DNA from: Chloroflexota bacterium
Lineage (GTDB): Bacteria; Chloroflexota; UBA6077
Assembly (NCBI GenBank): GCA_021786215.1
Contig: JAJYNT010000071.1
Location: 1 to 7,848, forward strand
Direction: 5' to 3'
DNA: 7,848 nt
Shown here: positions 1-6,234 of the stretch, one piece after another
Numbering within the stretch: the first letter of the stretch is position 1
How the letters are laid out: each line of letters begins with the position of its first letter
Translations under genes and position numbers: made by a program
Notes under the pieces: generated by a model
The model's input: only the letters and a program-made list of their open reading frames with translations
What the model was told of the DNA's origin: nothing
Database searches by the model: none

Positions 1-642
1 TTTTTCTTCATCATGGTTGGGTCAGCAGCACTGTTAAGAACGCGACCAGCTCTGCTCTTCATCCCGGGTCTTGGCGTTGGATATCTTGCATCCAGTCTCC
101 TCATACATCCGCTGATTCTAATGTCATACACACCGGTTGATGTCCTTCGCCACTGGTCTTCCGCCATCCCCTATACCGTCCTCACCTTGGCATACGGTTT
201 ATACCTAAGCTATCGTCTATTAACACGTTGGATTGGTCAGACACCAAGAAAGCTTCTTCTCCTGGCCTTAGTGGTGCTGTTATACGGTGGTATCTACTAT
301 GAGTGCGAGCGGCTGGCGAGACCCGAGCCCTATTTCGGAGGCGAGGCAAGTCTGTTATGGACCTCAAGTAGTTACCTATTCACCGATCTACTTCAGCACC
401 CAATTCCACTTCCAGCCAGCAACGATCCCAGGAGCGGAATAGAGATTCGAGAAGATATGAAGGCTCAACTCCGTGATTTCGACCTGCGCCGAGTGAACAA
501 ATCTGAATCGTACGACTGGTCGACAATGTTTGTGGCTCTTCTTGGAGTGGTGTACGCTGTGGCTATTCCGAGACATGGTGACAACGTGCCGGGCCATCGG
601 AGCGTTTACAACAATAGAGGCACTAAAACGCCGAGCACCTGA
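1..642 (+). CDS. Multi-spanning membrane protein of unknown function, C-terminal part (5'-partial)
   Basis: The reading frame is open from base 1, and the first ATG at 13 has no Shine-Dalgarno before it (the preceding bases are mostly T). The gene most likely begins outside the window, and what is seen is its C-terminal part. Counting from that ATG, hydrophobic stretches lie near residues 13-36, 51-70 and 80-96, with a last one near 171-186, so this is an integral membrane protein. Residues 97-170 form a more polar segment. The pattern of a Pro-rich hydrophobic helix, then RHWSSAIPY, then another helix weakly recalls DUF2079-type predicted membrane proteins or similar polytopic glycosyltransferase-like proteins, but I cannot assign a family. 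Its last 37 bases overlap the 3' end of the convergent GT9 gene. Its G+C (about 43-48% in lines sampled by eye) is lower than that of the other genes. The function is unknown. Confidence 0.6.
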   Translation, partial: FFFIMVGSAALLRTRPALLFIPGLGVGYLASSLLIHPLILMSYTPVDVLRHWSSAIPYTVLTLAYGLYLSYRLLTRWIGQTPRKLLLLALVVLLYGGIYYECERLARPEPYFGGEASLLWTSSSYLFTDLLQHPIPLPASNDPRSGIEIREDMKAQLRDFDLRRVNKSESYDWSTMFVALLGVVYAVAIPRHGDNVPGHRSVYNNRGTKTPST

Positions 643-1598
643 TCCACGGTCACGTTCGACAGGCACACGCGGTTCCGGCAGAGAGCAGCTTTCTCACGCC
701 CGCAGGGTATGCACAACTGCTCGGCTCGTAGCACCACCACTCTCGGCCCCCTGGGTCCCCACTGGACGGGATCGGTGGGGCCGAAGATCGCCACCGTGGG
801 GGTTCCGACGGCGGCCGCCAGGTGGGTAACCCCCGAGTCGTTGCCCAGGTAGCCCGAGGCGAGGCTCAGTAAGCCCGCGAGCTCCTCCACCCTCAGGCCG
901 GACACCACCGGAGGTGGCTTCCCATGCAGGCTGGCCAGCAACCGCTCCACTACCACCACATCGGCCGGTCCCTGGACCACCACTACCCCCACACCCGCCT
1001 CAGCCAGACGATCGATTACCCAGGAGAAACGTTCCACCGGCCACCTCTTCCAGTCGCCGCCGCTCCCCGGATGCAGGGCGACTGTTGGCCGGTCGGCAGC
1101 AAGCGATGGGTGCAGGGGATGTCCAGAAGGGGCGGACCCCCTTCTGGCAGGGTCTGGGGTGTCCCCAGAACTGTTAAAGACTTTCTGATACCTACCTATC
1201 CCCAACGGCTCCAGTGTCTCCAGCAGGTGATCCGTGGCGTGGCGTCCAGGCGGCGGTAGCGCCGGAGCCCAGAGCACGCGGCGAGCGCCCAACCTCTCGA
1301 AGTTGCGGCGCACCGAGCCCTCAGCGTCCCCAATCCACAGCACCACCAGATCGAGATCCCGATAGCGGGAGGCAACCTCCTCGGGAAGCTGAGCCGAGTC
1401 GCCGAACAGCGAGGACAGCCCAGCCCGCTCCAGTGGTGCCATCACATCCACGAGACTGGCGGCCAGGGGGAGAACAGCCGACGGAGCTATCAGCTCCAAT
1501 CTGGCTTGAGGGTAGCCCTCGCGGAGGGTCCTCAGGGCCGGCAAGCCCAGGACGAAGTCCCCGAGGGCACCGCCCCGCATCACCAGGATTCGATCCAT
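606..1598 (-). CDS. Glycosyltransferase family 9 (heptosyltransferase-like)
   Basis: This 330-residue GT-B glycosyltransferase of family GT9 (the ADP-heptose:LPS heptosyltransferase-like family) is expected to transfer a sugar from a nucleotide-sugar donor to a surface glycan on the cytoplasmic side. The N-terminus (residues 3-14) reads RILVMRGGALGD, the usual first strand and GD motif, with D14 at the position of the family's candidate catalytic base. The donor-binding half has HPGSGGDWKRWP (176-187), GNDSGVTHLAAAVGTPTVA (252-270) and FGPTDPVQW (272-280). Cysteines C296, C299, C307 and C312 form the C-terminal Cys cluster common in this family. The start is the ATG at 1598, with AGGAAG about 6-7 bases upstream. 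The gene lies 82 bp downstream of the deacetylase on the same strand and is probably co-transcribed with it. The linker at residues 136-165 is Pro/Ser/Gly-rich and is encoded partly by a 47-bp palindromic element. The acceptor is unknown, and heptose specificity should not be assumed. Confidence 0.9.
   Translation of the reverse strand: MDRILVMRGGALGDFVLGLPALRTLREGYPQARLELIAPSAVLPLAASLVDVMAPLERAGLSSLFGDSAQLPEEVASRYRDLDLVVLWIGDAEGSVRRNFERLGARRVLWAPALPPPGRHATDHLLETLEPLGIGRYQKVFNSSGDTPDPARRGSAPSGHPLHPSLAADRPTVALHPGSGGDWKRWPVERFSWVIDRLAEAGVGVVVVQGPADVVVVERLLASLHGKPPPVVSGLRVEELAGLLSLASGYLGNDSGVTHLAAAVGTPTVAIFGPTDPVQWGPRGPRVVVLRAEQLCIPCGREKAALCRNRVCLSNVTVDQVLGVLVPLLL
1123..1169. repeat. Double-hairpin palindromic element inside the GT9 coding region
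   Basis: Two perfect inverted repeats sit back to back. CCAGAAGGGG (1123-1132) and CCCCTTCTGG (1138-1147) form a 10-bp stem with a 5-base loop. Five bases further on, TCTGGGG (1153-1159) and CCCCAGA (1163-1169) form a 7-bp stem with a 3-base loop. The arms share the TCTGG/CCAGA core. The element lies wholly within the GT9 gene and is read in frame as about residues 144-159, in the linker between the two Rossmann domains. It looks like a REP-like or palindromic mobile element that settled in a tolerant linker. That origin is an inference, since only one copy is visible here. Confidence 0.6.
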
Positions 1599-1680
1599 CT
1601 CAGCTTCCTGCGCAGGTTGGCGACACTCACGAGGAACTCAGGGGAACTCGGGGCATCCGTTGTACCACTCCGCCAAAACC

Positions 1681-3036
1681 CTACGGTCCGTTGTCGCCGA
1701 ACAGCTGCGACAGGGTTCCGAAGCTGAAGCCTCGCTGCTTCAGTTTGGCCAGCACGTCCGGCAGCACCTGGGCCGATTGGGGGCTCCCCAGATGCTCTAT
1801 CAGCACGGCACCCGGAGCAGCATACCTCAGCAGCCGAGCCTCGACGGTGGCCGGCGACACATTATCCCTCCAATCCGCGCTGTCGGCGGTCCAGAGGACA
1901 CTGTAGTAGCCTTGCTCCGCCGCGGTCCTCAGCACACGGTCGTTGTAGGCGCCATAGGGAGGACGAAACCAGGGACGGGTACTCTTCCCGGTGAGAGCCA
2001 CCACATCGGATTCCAACCTGTCCAGCTCGGCAATCATCCTCTGGTTCGATACAGTGGTCATGTCGGGATGAGTCGAGCTATGGTTGCCAAACTCGTCGCC
2101 GTCCTTGGCCATTTGGACCACGAGCGCCGGGTTCTTCTCCACAAAATCCGCGGTCAAGAATATGGTGGCGTGAACCCCCGCCGCTCGCAAGGCGTCCAGA
2201 ATAGCCGGGGTGGGCACCGATGAAGCCCCACCGTCGAACGTCAGAGCCAGCTTCGTGCTGTGGTCGGCGTGCGTGATCGCCTCGGGGGTCACGGGTCGCC
2301 ATGGGGTATCGCTGCGCCATCCCAGCCGGGGGCTCCGATCCGGGGTGGGTAGAACCGGATTCAGGTAGTCGTGCAGGCTGTTAGCAAGCGCGCTGGAGAT
2401 CAGATCGAGCCCATCCGGAGACTCCAGGATCGCCCGCTCGGTAGCATTGGTGGCGAAGAGTGGATAGGTAGCCACCCAGGGTGATCCCTGGGGCAACCCT
2501 TGCGGTCTGCCCGGCGCTTGGTTTCCAGTTTCCTCTACCACGCCACGATCATAGCTGTTGTAGCCAAGCACATCCCAGAGCCCCCCGACGAGATTGCGTT
2601 GAAGCCCTTGGGCAAGCCGCCATGCCGCGTCCCCATCACCCCCGAAACGGGTCACGGTGCCCGAAGCATAGGGGGTTGTAGCACTGTTGAAGCCCACAGA
2701 TAGGCGGACCACCTTATCGGGAAGAGCAACCTGGCTGGAGGAGGCTTGAGGCGCGGTCGATGCCGCCCCCTCCGGTTGGTCAAACCCGATCAGATAGCTG
2801 CGCGGCGTAATACTCTCCACTGCCACTCCCGCGGCTTTCAACCGGGCCACCACCCCATCCATCAGCAGCTGTGATGCCCTGTCCGCGTCGAAATCCGCGG
2901 GAGCAACCCCGTGGGAGCCATCGACAACGAAAAGCACGGGCAACCGATCCTGCGCGGAGAGTTGGGGAGGCGGATCCCCAAACATGTTTGGGGAAAATAT
3001 GATCATGGCCAGGGCAAGGAGGAGAGGCGGAAGCAC
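1681..3036 (-). CDS. Secreted NodB-type polysaccharide deacetylase with N-terminal degenerate amidase_3-like domain
   Basis: This 451-residue exported protein has a hydrophobic N-terminus (residues 1-20, signal peptide or anchor). Residues 33-225 follow the amidase_3 (N-acetylmuramoyl-L-alanine amidase) pattern: VVDGSHG at 37-43, a helix before AAGVAVESITPRS, LSVGFN at 112-117, SGTVTRF, and PLFATN at 192-197. Only H42 of the expected zinc/catalytic residues is evident. The second His position is G115 and the final Glu position is Y191. The NodB domain (about 262-447) has TFDGG (266-270), HSSTH (319-323), RPPYG (358-362), DSADW (385-389) and H415 in the last motif. The family removes N- or O-acetyl groups from polysaccharides such as peptidoglycan, using a divalent metal. 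The usual second Asp of TFDDG is Gly here. The start is GTG at 3036, with GGAGG five bases upstream; an in-frame TAG lies 24 bases upstream, so this start is firm. The true substrate is unknown. Confidence 0.9.
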   Translation of the reverse strand: MLPPLLLALAMIIFSPNMFGDPPPQLSAQDRLPVLFVVDGSHGVAPADFDADRASQLLMDGVVARLKAAGVAVESITPRSYLIGFDQPEGAASTAPQASSSQVALPDKVVRLSVGFNSATTPYASGTVTRFGGDGDAAWRLAQGLQRNLVGGLWDVLGYNSYDRGVVEETGNQAPGRPQGLPQGSPWVATYPLFATNATERAILESPDGLDLISSALANSLHDYLNPVLPTPDRSPRLGWRSDTPWRPVTPEAITHADHSTKLALTFDGGASSVPTPAILDALRAAGVHATIFLTADFVEKNPALVVQMAKDGDEFGNHSSTHPDMTTVSNQRMIAELDRLESDVVALTGKSTRPWFRPPYGAYNDRVLRTAAEQGYYSVLWTADSADWRDNVSPATVEARLLRYAAPGAVLIEHLGSPQSAQVLPDVLAKLKQRGFSFGTLSQLFGDNGP

Positions 3037-3040
3037 GACG

Positions 3041-3047
3041 ACCTCCG
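3041..3047 (-). promoter_or_regulatory. Ribosome binding site deciding the GTG start of the deacetylase
   Basis: On the minus strand CGGAGGT precedes the GTG at 3036 by about five bases. With an in-frame stop codon at 3058-3060 it fixes the non-ATG start. An imperfect short complement (ACCTTC) just upstream could pair with the GAGGT, but the stem is only about five pairs with a bulge. Confidence 0.7.
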
Positions 3048-3071
3048 AGAAGGTGCTCTACCGAGGAGACA

Positions 3072-3088
3072 GGAGAGCCGTCCTCTCC
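3072..3088 (-). other. Hairpin in the 5' leader of the deacetylase mRNA
   Basis: GGAGAG (3072-3077) and CTCTCC (3083-3088) form a perfect 6-bp stem with a 5-base loop. It sits between the predicted transcription start (about 3118) and the start codon (3036). It could affect translation or stability. No U-tract follows, so it is not a terminator. Confidence 0.35.
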
Positions 3089-3124
3089 GGTTCTGCGGCG
3101 CGGGCGAACTTCTGCTCAGCCACA

Positions 3125-3153
3125 ACGATATGCCAGCCAACACCCGCTGTCAA
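3125..3153 (-). promoter_or_regulatory. Sigma-70-type promoter for the deacetylase-GT9 unit
   Basis: Reading the minus strand, a perfect TTGACA (3153-3148) is followed after 17 bases by TATCGT (3130-3125). Transcription would start near 3118, giving a leader of about 80 bases before the GTG at 3036. The promoter lies in the 199-bp gap after the PIG-L stop codon, so the deacetylase and GT9 genes can be transcribed independently of the genes upstream. Confidence 0.6.
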
Positions 3154-3235
3154 TTCCACGTTTCCGAGCTTCCTGCAGCCATCAGATTAGACGGCCATGC
3201 CTCGTTACTCAGTCTCGTCGTTGGGCGGTTGTGCC

Positions 3236-4078
3236 CTACCCCTGCTTCAGCTCACCTACCCGCTCGAACAGGTCGGACTCACGGGACAGTGGCGCACCGA
3301 CCCTGCTCTCGGCCAATACGTAGCACTCCTCCCTGAAGAACTCTCTCAGCACATCCCTGGGTAGCAGCGCATATGGATGATCCTCCGGGATCTGAGTCTG
3401 GTGGGCCGCTATGGCAGCCAGCTTGGTATCCACATACCTGCCGACGTCGACGCAGGTGGTTACGTCCGCTTCCGGGGTCCCAAATGTATCCCAATCCCGG
3501 CTATCCCAGGCTGTGTGAGGTTGCAATCGGGCTGCCTGCTCGCCCATCCGCACGAACCGCTCCCGAGGAGGAGCCACGTAGTATAGCTTCAGAGCTGTCC
3601 ACGGCCTCAGCCCATCCCGAAAATGCCGCGGAAAAGATGACTTGTCCCCTGCTCGATGGAAAGCGTCCGTCGCCATCTGGCTCACCGCGATGTGATCCGC
3701 ATGGCCGTAGACCCCGTCGGGCCCGAAGGTGAAGATCACCTGAGGCATCAACTCACGGATCGCCCTCACCATCTTCCCGGTGCACTCCTCCTGATCGATG
3801 CCCATCAGGGTACCATCCACGTAGTCCAGGAATCTCAGCTCCCGAATTCCAAGGATGGAACAGGCCAACCTCAACTCCTGCTCCCTCACCTGACCCAGGT
3901 TATCGCGTGTTGCCAGCGCTGGATCGCTGATCTCCCCGGCCTCACCCCGGGTGGCACACAACAGGTAGGTGGACACCCCTTCTTCTCCGTACCTGGCCAG
4001 AGTCCCTCCATTGCCGAAAGACTCGTCATCCGGATGAGCAAAGATCGCCATGAGTGAGAGCTTCTCCACCTTCTCCAT
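3236..4078 (-). CDS. PIG-L/LmbE family zinc N-deacetylase
   Basis: This 280-residue cytosolic protein of the PIG-L (LmbE) family removes the acetyl group from an N-acetylglucosamine-type substrate by a zinc-dependent reaction. Residues 14-19 are AHPDDE, the family's first metal and catalytic motif (H15, D18). GHADH at 125-129 supplies the third ligand (H129). CATRGEAGE (41-49), REQELRLACSILGI and the late AAHQTQ (224-229) match the MshB/Mca/BshB-like branch. There is no signal peptide. The start is ATG at 4078; a GGAGG lies about 12 bases upstream and a closer purine run, GGGAAG, is also available. MshB would imply mycothiol synthesis and BshB bacillithiol synthesis, but no other thiol-pathway gene is present. 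The neighbouring glycan genes make a glycan or sugar-lipid substrate as likely. The family call is firm and the substrate is open. Confidence 0.92.
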   Translation of the reverse strand: MEKVEKLSLMAIFAHPDDESFGNGGTLARYGEEGVSTYLLCATRGEAGEISDPALATRDNLGQVREQELRLACSILGIRELRFLDYVDGTLMGIDQEECTGKMVRAIRELMPQVIFTFGPDGVYGHADHIAVSQMATDAFHRAGDKSSFPRHFRDGLRPWTALKLYYVAPPRERFVRMGEQAARLQPHTAWDSRDWDTFGTPEADVTTCVDVGRYVDTKLAAIAAHQTQIPEDHPYALLPRDVLREFFREECYVLAESRVGAPLSRESDLFERVGELKQG

Positions 4079-4281
4079 CTATCTTCCCTACCTCCCCGAC
4101 ATCAAGTGCGAGATACCGAGGTGAGAGCAGACACCCGTCCCAGCCTCTGGGTCGGTGGTGCCTTTCCATGCCCGGCTCAAGGTCTCTGCTTGAGGCGTGA
4201 GCATTCTCTATACCCGTCGCTGGCGCACCTCTTGTGGACCGCCGCGTGACCGCATGAAAGAAAGGGGGAAACCATGATTGA

Positions 4282-4309
4282 GTTCTGGATACCGGGTGCT
4301 GGGTGCTGG
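4282..4309. repeat. Four-unit degenerate heptanucleotide tandem repeat
   Basis: The plus strand reads GTTCTGG, ATACCGG, GTGCTGG, GTGCTGG in exact 7-base steps. The minus-strand units are CCAGCAC, CCAGCAC, CCGGTAT, CCAGAAC. Two units are identical and the others differ at two to four positions. It lies in non-coding DNA about 60-90 bases after the kinase stop codon and runs into the stem of the 4304-4332 hairpin. It resembles short tandemly repeated repetitive heptamers of bacterial intergenic regions. Confidence 0.6.
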
Positions 4310-4332
4310 CATCTCGACCTCGAGATCCAGCA
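4304..4332 (-). other. Strong hairpin downstream of the histidine kinase gene
   Basis: TGCTGG, a bulged C, and ATCTCG pair with CGAGAT and CCAGCA around the loop ACCT, giving twelve pairs with one bulge. It begins about 40 bases after the kinase stop codon. It may stabilise the 3' end of the kinase mRNA or act as a factor-dependent terminator. The missing U-tract argues against simple intrinsic termination. Confidence 0.45.
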
Positions 4333-4371
4333 GTTCGGCGGAGCCATTGTCGGGATGCAGCCGCCCGGCTG

Positions 4372-6234
4372 TCAATCGGGTTTGGGTTTGCGGTCCGAGG
4401 GCTGAGGGTGACGGGCCACGGGAAGGGTGAAGCTGAAGCTACTTCCACGTCCTGGATGGCTCTCCGCCCATATTCGGCCACCGTGAGCTTCCACCAGTCC
4501 CTTAGTGATGTACAGCCCAAGCCCCAGACCTTCGCGTGTTTCCCTGGCTGTTCGGGTTCGGCGATATCGCTCGAACAGATGAGGCAACTCCTCCGGAGAT
4601 ATGCCCGGACCGATATCCGACACCGTGGTCGCCACCTGCCTCTCCCGCCTGGACAGGCTCACCCGGATCTCTGTGCCTGGGTCGGAGTACTTGAAGGAGT
4701 TGGTCAGCAGGTTCATCAATATCCGGTCGAGTCGATTCGGGTCGGAAAAAACCCGCGGAAGATCGGGTGGCGCATCGATCACCAGACGGCTGACGTCCAG
4801 GGTGCCGGCAAGCCTATCCTTCAACTCCAGCAGAAAGGCGTGCAAGTCCACGGCCGTTCGCTCGAGGGTCAGCTGCCCGGACTCCATCCTGGCTCTGTCC
4901 ACCAGATCCTGGATCATGGCGTTCATCCGCTGGGAACTGGTGATAATAGCCTCCACACTACGCCCCTCGCGTGCGGCCAAGCCCGCTCTGCCCAGCACTC
5001 GCTGAAGCAGTTGGGCCTGCCCCTGGATCACGGTCAGCGGCACCCGCAGATCGTGAGAGATCATGTGGACATACTCATCCCGCTCCTGCTCCCGAACTCG
5101 AATCTCCTCGGCCATTCGGTTGAAGGCAGCTGCCAACGCTGCCAACTCCAGCAGCCCTCCGCCCTCGACCCGATGTGTCAGATCTCCACGCGCAACAGCC
5201 AGCGCATGCTCCTCCAACCGCCCTATGGGATCGACGATCCGCCGAACAATGAGAATGGCCCCCAACACGGCCAGCGCCACCACCACCAGAAACGCCACCG
5301 AGTCACCGATCAGTTCCCCAATTATCAGGGCCGTCGCCTCCGACTGGAGGCTACTGGCAGAGGCAACCCAGCCAATGGGAGTGATGGGGACAAATCCCCC
5401 CATCCTCTCCGCTCTATCGATGACCGACTTGAAGCTGCCCTTGACCTCCTGTCCCTTCAGGGCTTCATCGATCAAGGGATCTGTACCCGCGAGATCGCGC
5501 TTATCGAAGGGCAGATTGATAGGGGGGTCGCGGAACACCAGAAAACCACGAGAGTCGAGCACAAGAATGGACGATCCCGCGGCGCGCTTCACGTTCAACA
5601 CCCCCCCGAGACGGGACGGGTCCACTGACGCGACGACAATGCCTTGAAGCCTGCCAGCGCCGTCCCTGATGCCCCGAGCGATGGTGAAAGTCAGCTGTCC
5701 ATTGACCCGACTGACAAACAGGTCACTAACCACCTCCGTTTTGCCAGCCACGATCTGCCGGAAATAGGGGCGATCGCCAACCTGCCGCCCAACGAGCTGG
5801 GGTTCGCTGGACGCGATGACCTGCCTCTGGGGATTCACCCACGCAAATTCGCGAATGGAAGGATATGCGCTGTTGTTCGACTTCAACAGCTGTGTCTGCT
5901 GCGCGGGCGTAGGGGGCGGTTGCAGGGTAAGAGCGTCTCCGAGGGCCAACTCCTGGTGAGACACGTCCGCCACGTAGTCCTCGAAGGTCTTGCCTATGGA
6001 CCGGGCCAACACCAGATTAAATTGGAGCTCATCGTTATACCGGGTTTGAAACCAGCTGTAATAGATGCCCCCTATGATCGCCATGATGGGAAGAAACACC
6101 AACAACAAGAGGAGAATCAGGTTCCCCCGAACGGTACGAGGGGCAAGCCGGCTCAGCCTCGACCTCACTCTTCGCATCAGGCGAACGGCGAGACCGGGGC
6201 CCTCCCCTGTTTCGATGTAGCTCCCTCTCCTCAT
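4372..6234 (-). CDS. Membrane sensor histidine kinase (Cache-like sensor, HAMP, HisKA, HATPase)
   Basis: This 620-residue two-component sensor autophosphorylates on His in response to an extracellular signal and passes the phosphate to a response regulator. In order it has an Arg-rich N-terminus, TM1 (about 38-60) and a long extracytoplasmic domain (about 61-300). The DRPYFRQIVAG...VSRVNGQLTFTIARGI segment (154-189) is typical of double-Cache sensors. TM2 (about 311-331), HAMP (about 331-384) and HisKA follow, with SHDLRVPL and phospho-acceptor H394. The HATPase has N508/N512 (N box), DIGPG (540-544, G1), an F-type HLFERYRR and GLGLGL (569-574, G2). All motifs are intact. The start is ATG at 6234, preceded by AGGAAG. 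No response regulator is adjacent in the window, so the partner is unknown. It is divergent from the LacI gene. The ligand cannot be read from the sequence, but Cache domains usually bind small organic molecules. Confidence 0.93.
   Translation of the reverse strand: MRRGSYIETGEGPGLAVRLMRRVRSRLSRLAPRTVRGNLILLLLLVFLPIMAIIGGIYYSWFQTRYNDELQFNLVLARSIGKTFEDYVADVSHQELALGDALTLQPPPTPAQQTQLLKSNNSAYPSIREFAWVNPQRQVIASSEPQLVGRQVGDRPYFRQIVAGKTEVVSDLFVSRVNGQLTFTIARGIRDGAGRLQGIVVASVDPSRLGGVLNVKRAAGSSILVLDSRGFLVFRDPPINLPFDKRDLAGTDPLIDEALKGQEVKGSFKSVIDRAERMGGFVPITPIGWVASASSLQSEATALIIGELIGDSVAFLVVVALAVLGAILIVRRIVDPIGRLEEHALAVARGDLTHRVEGGGLLELAALAAAFNRMAEEIRVREQERDEYVHMISHDLRVPLTVIQGQAQLLQRVLGRAGLAAREGRSVEAIITSSQRMNAMIQDLVDRARMESGQLTLERTAVDLHAFLLELKDRLAGTLDVSRLVIDAPPDLPRVFSDPNRLDRILMNLLTNSFKYSDPGTEIRVSLSRRERQVATTVSDIGPGISPEELPHLFERYRRTRTARETREGLGLGLYITKGLVEAHGGRIWAESHPGRGSSFSFTLPVARHPQPSDRKPKPD

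Larger units (their letters stand above)
4079..4371. other. Non-coding gap between kinase and PIG-L genes, with several hairpins
   Basis: I see no convincing gene in these 293 bases. They hold four perfect or near-perfect inverted repeats: 4139-4151 (CCCAG/CTGGG), 4176-4194 (CTCAAG/CTTGAG, 7-base loop), 4304-4332 (12 pairs with one bulged base) and 4358-4371 (CAGCC/GGCTG, directly at the kinase stop codon). None is followed by a T-run on the minus strand, so an intrinsic terminator is not supported. I find no good -35/-10 pair for the PIG-L gene. A TATAGA near 4211-4216 (minus strand) lacks a matching -35. Confidence 0.5.

Noticed and set aside
1599..1680. tRNA-like look of the spacer after the deacetylase (minus strand GTGGTACAACGG)
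   Set aside because: There is no T-arm GTTC.A motif, no matching acceptor stem and no CCA-compatible end.
1214..1906. Plus-strand frame of 230 codons over the GT9/deacetylase junction
   Set aside because: The product is Pro/Arg/Ser-rich and antisense to two well-supported genes. No plausible start context or domain is present.
2475..2492. CCCAGGG/CCCTGGG hairpin inside the deacetylase gene
   Set aside because: A single 7-bp stem in GC-rich coding DNA can easily arise by chance. No partner hairpin or repeat copy is nearby, unlike the element in the GT9 gene.
3236..4078. Assigning the PIG-L protein as MshB (mycothiol) or BshB (bacillithiol)
   Set aside because: The family motifs are shared by enzymes with many substrates and no other thiol-biosynthesis gene is in the window.
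4139..4194. Hairpins before the PIG-L gene as intrinsic terminators
   Set aside because: Neither CCCAG/CTGGG nor CTCAAG/CTTGAG is followed by a U-tract on the minus strand.
4274..4405. Small plus-strand frame of 43 codons with an ATG after a GGGGGA run
   Set aside because: It runs through the heptad repeat and into the kinase 3' end, has no recognisable sequence features, and the purine run could be chance.
4303..5628. Long open frame of 441 codons on the plus strand
   Set aside because: It is antisense to the histidine kinase, whose motifs are complete and in order. The product is Gln/His/Arg-rich with no recognisable domain, as expected for the complement of a GC-rich gene.
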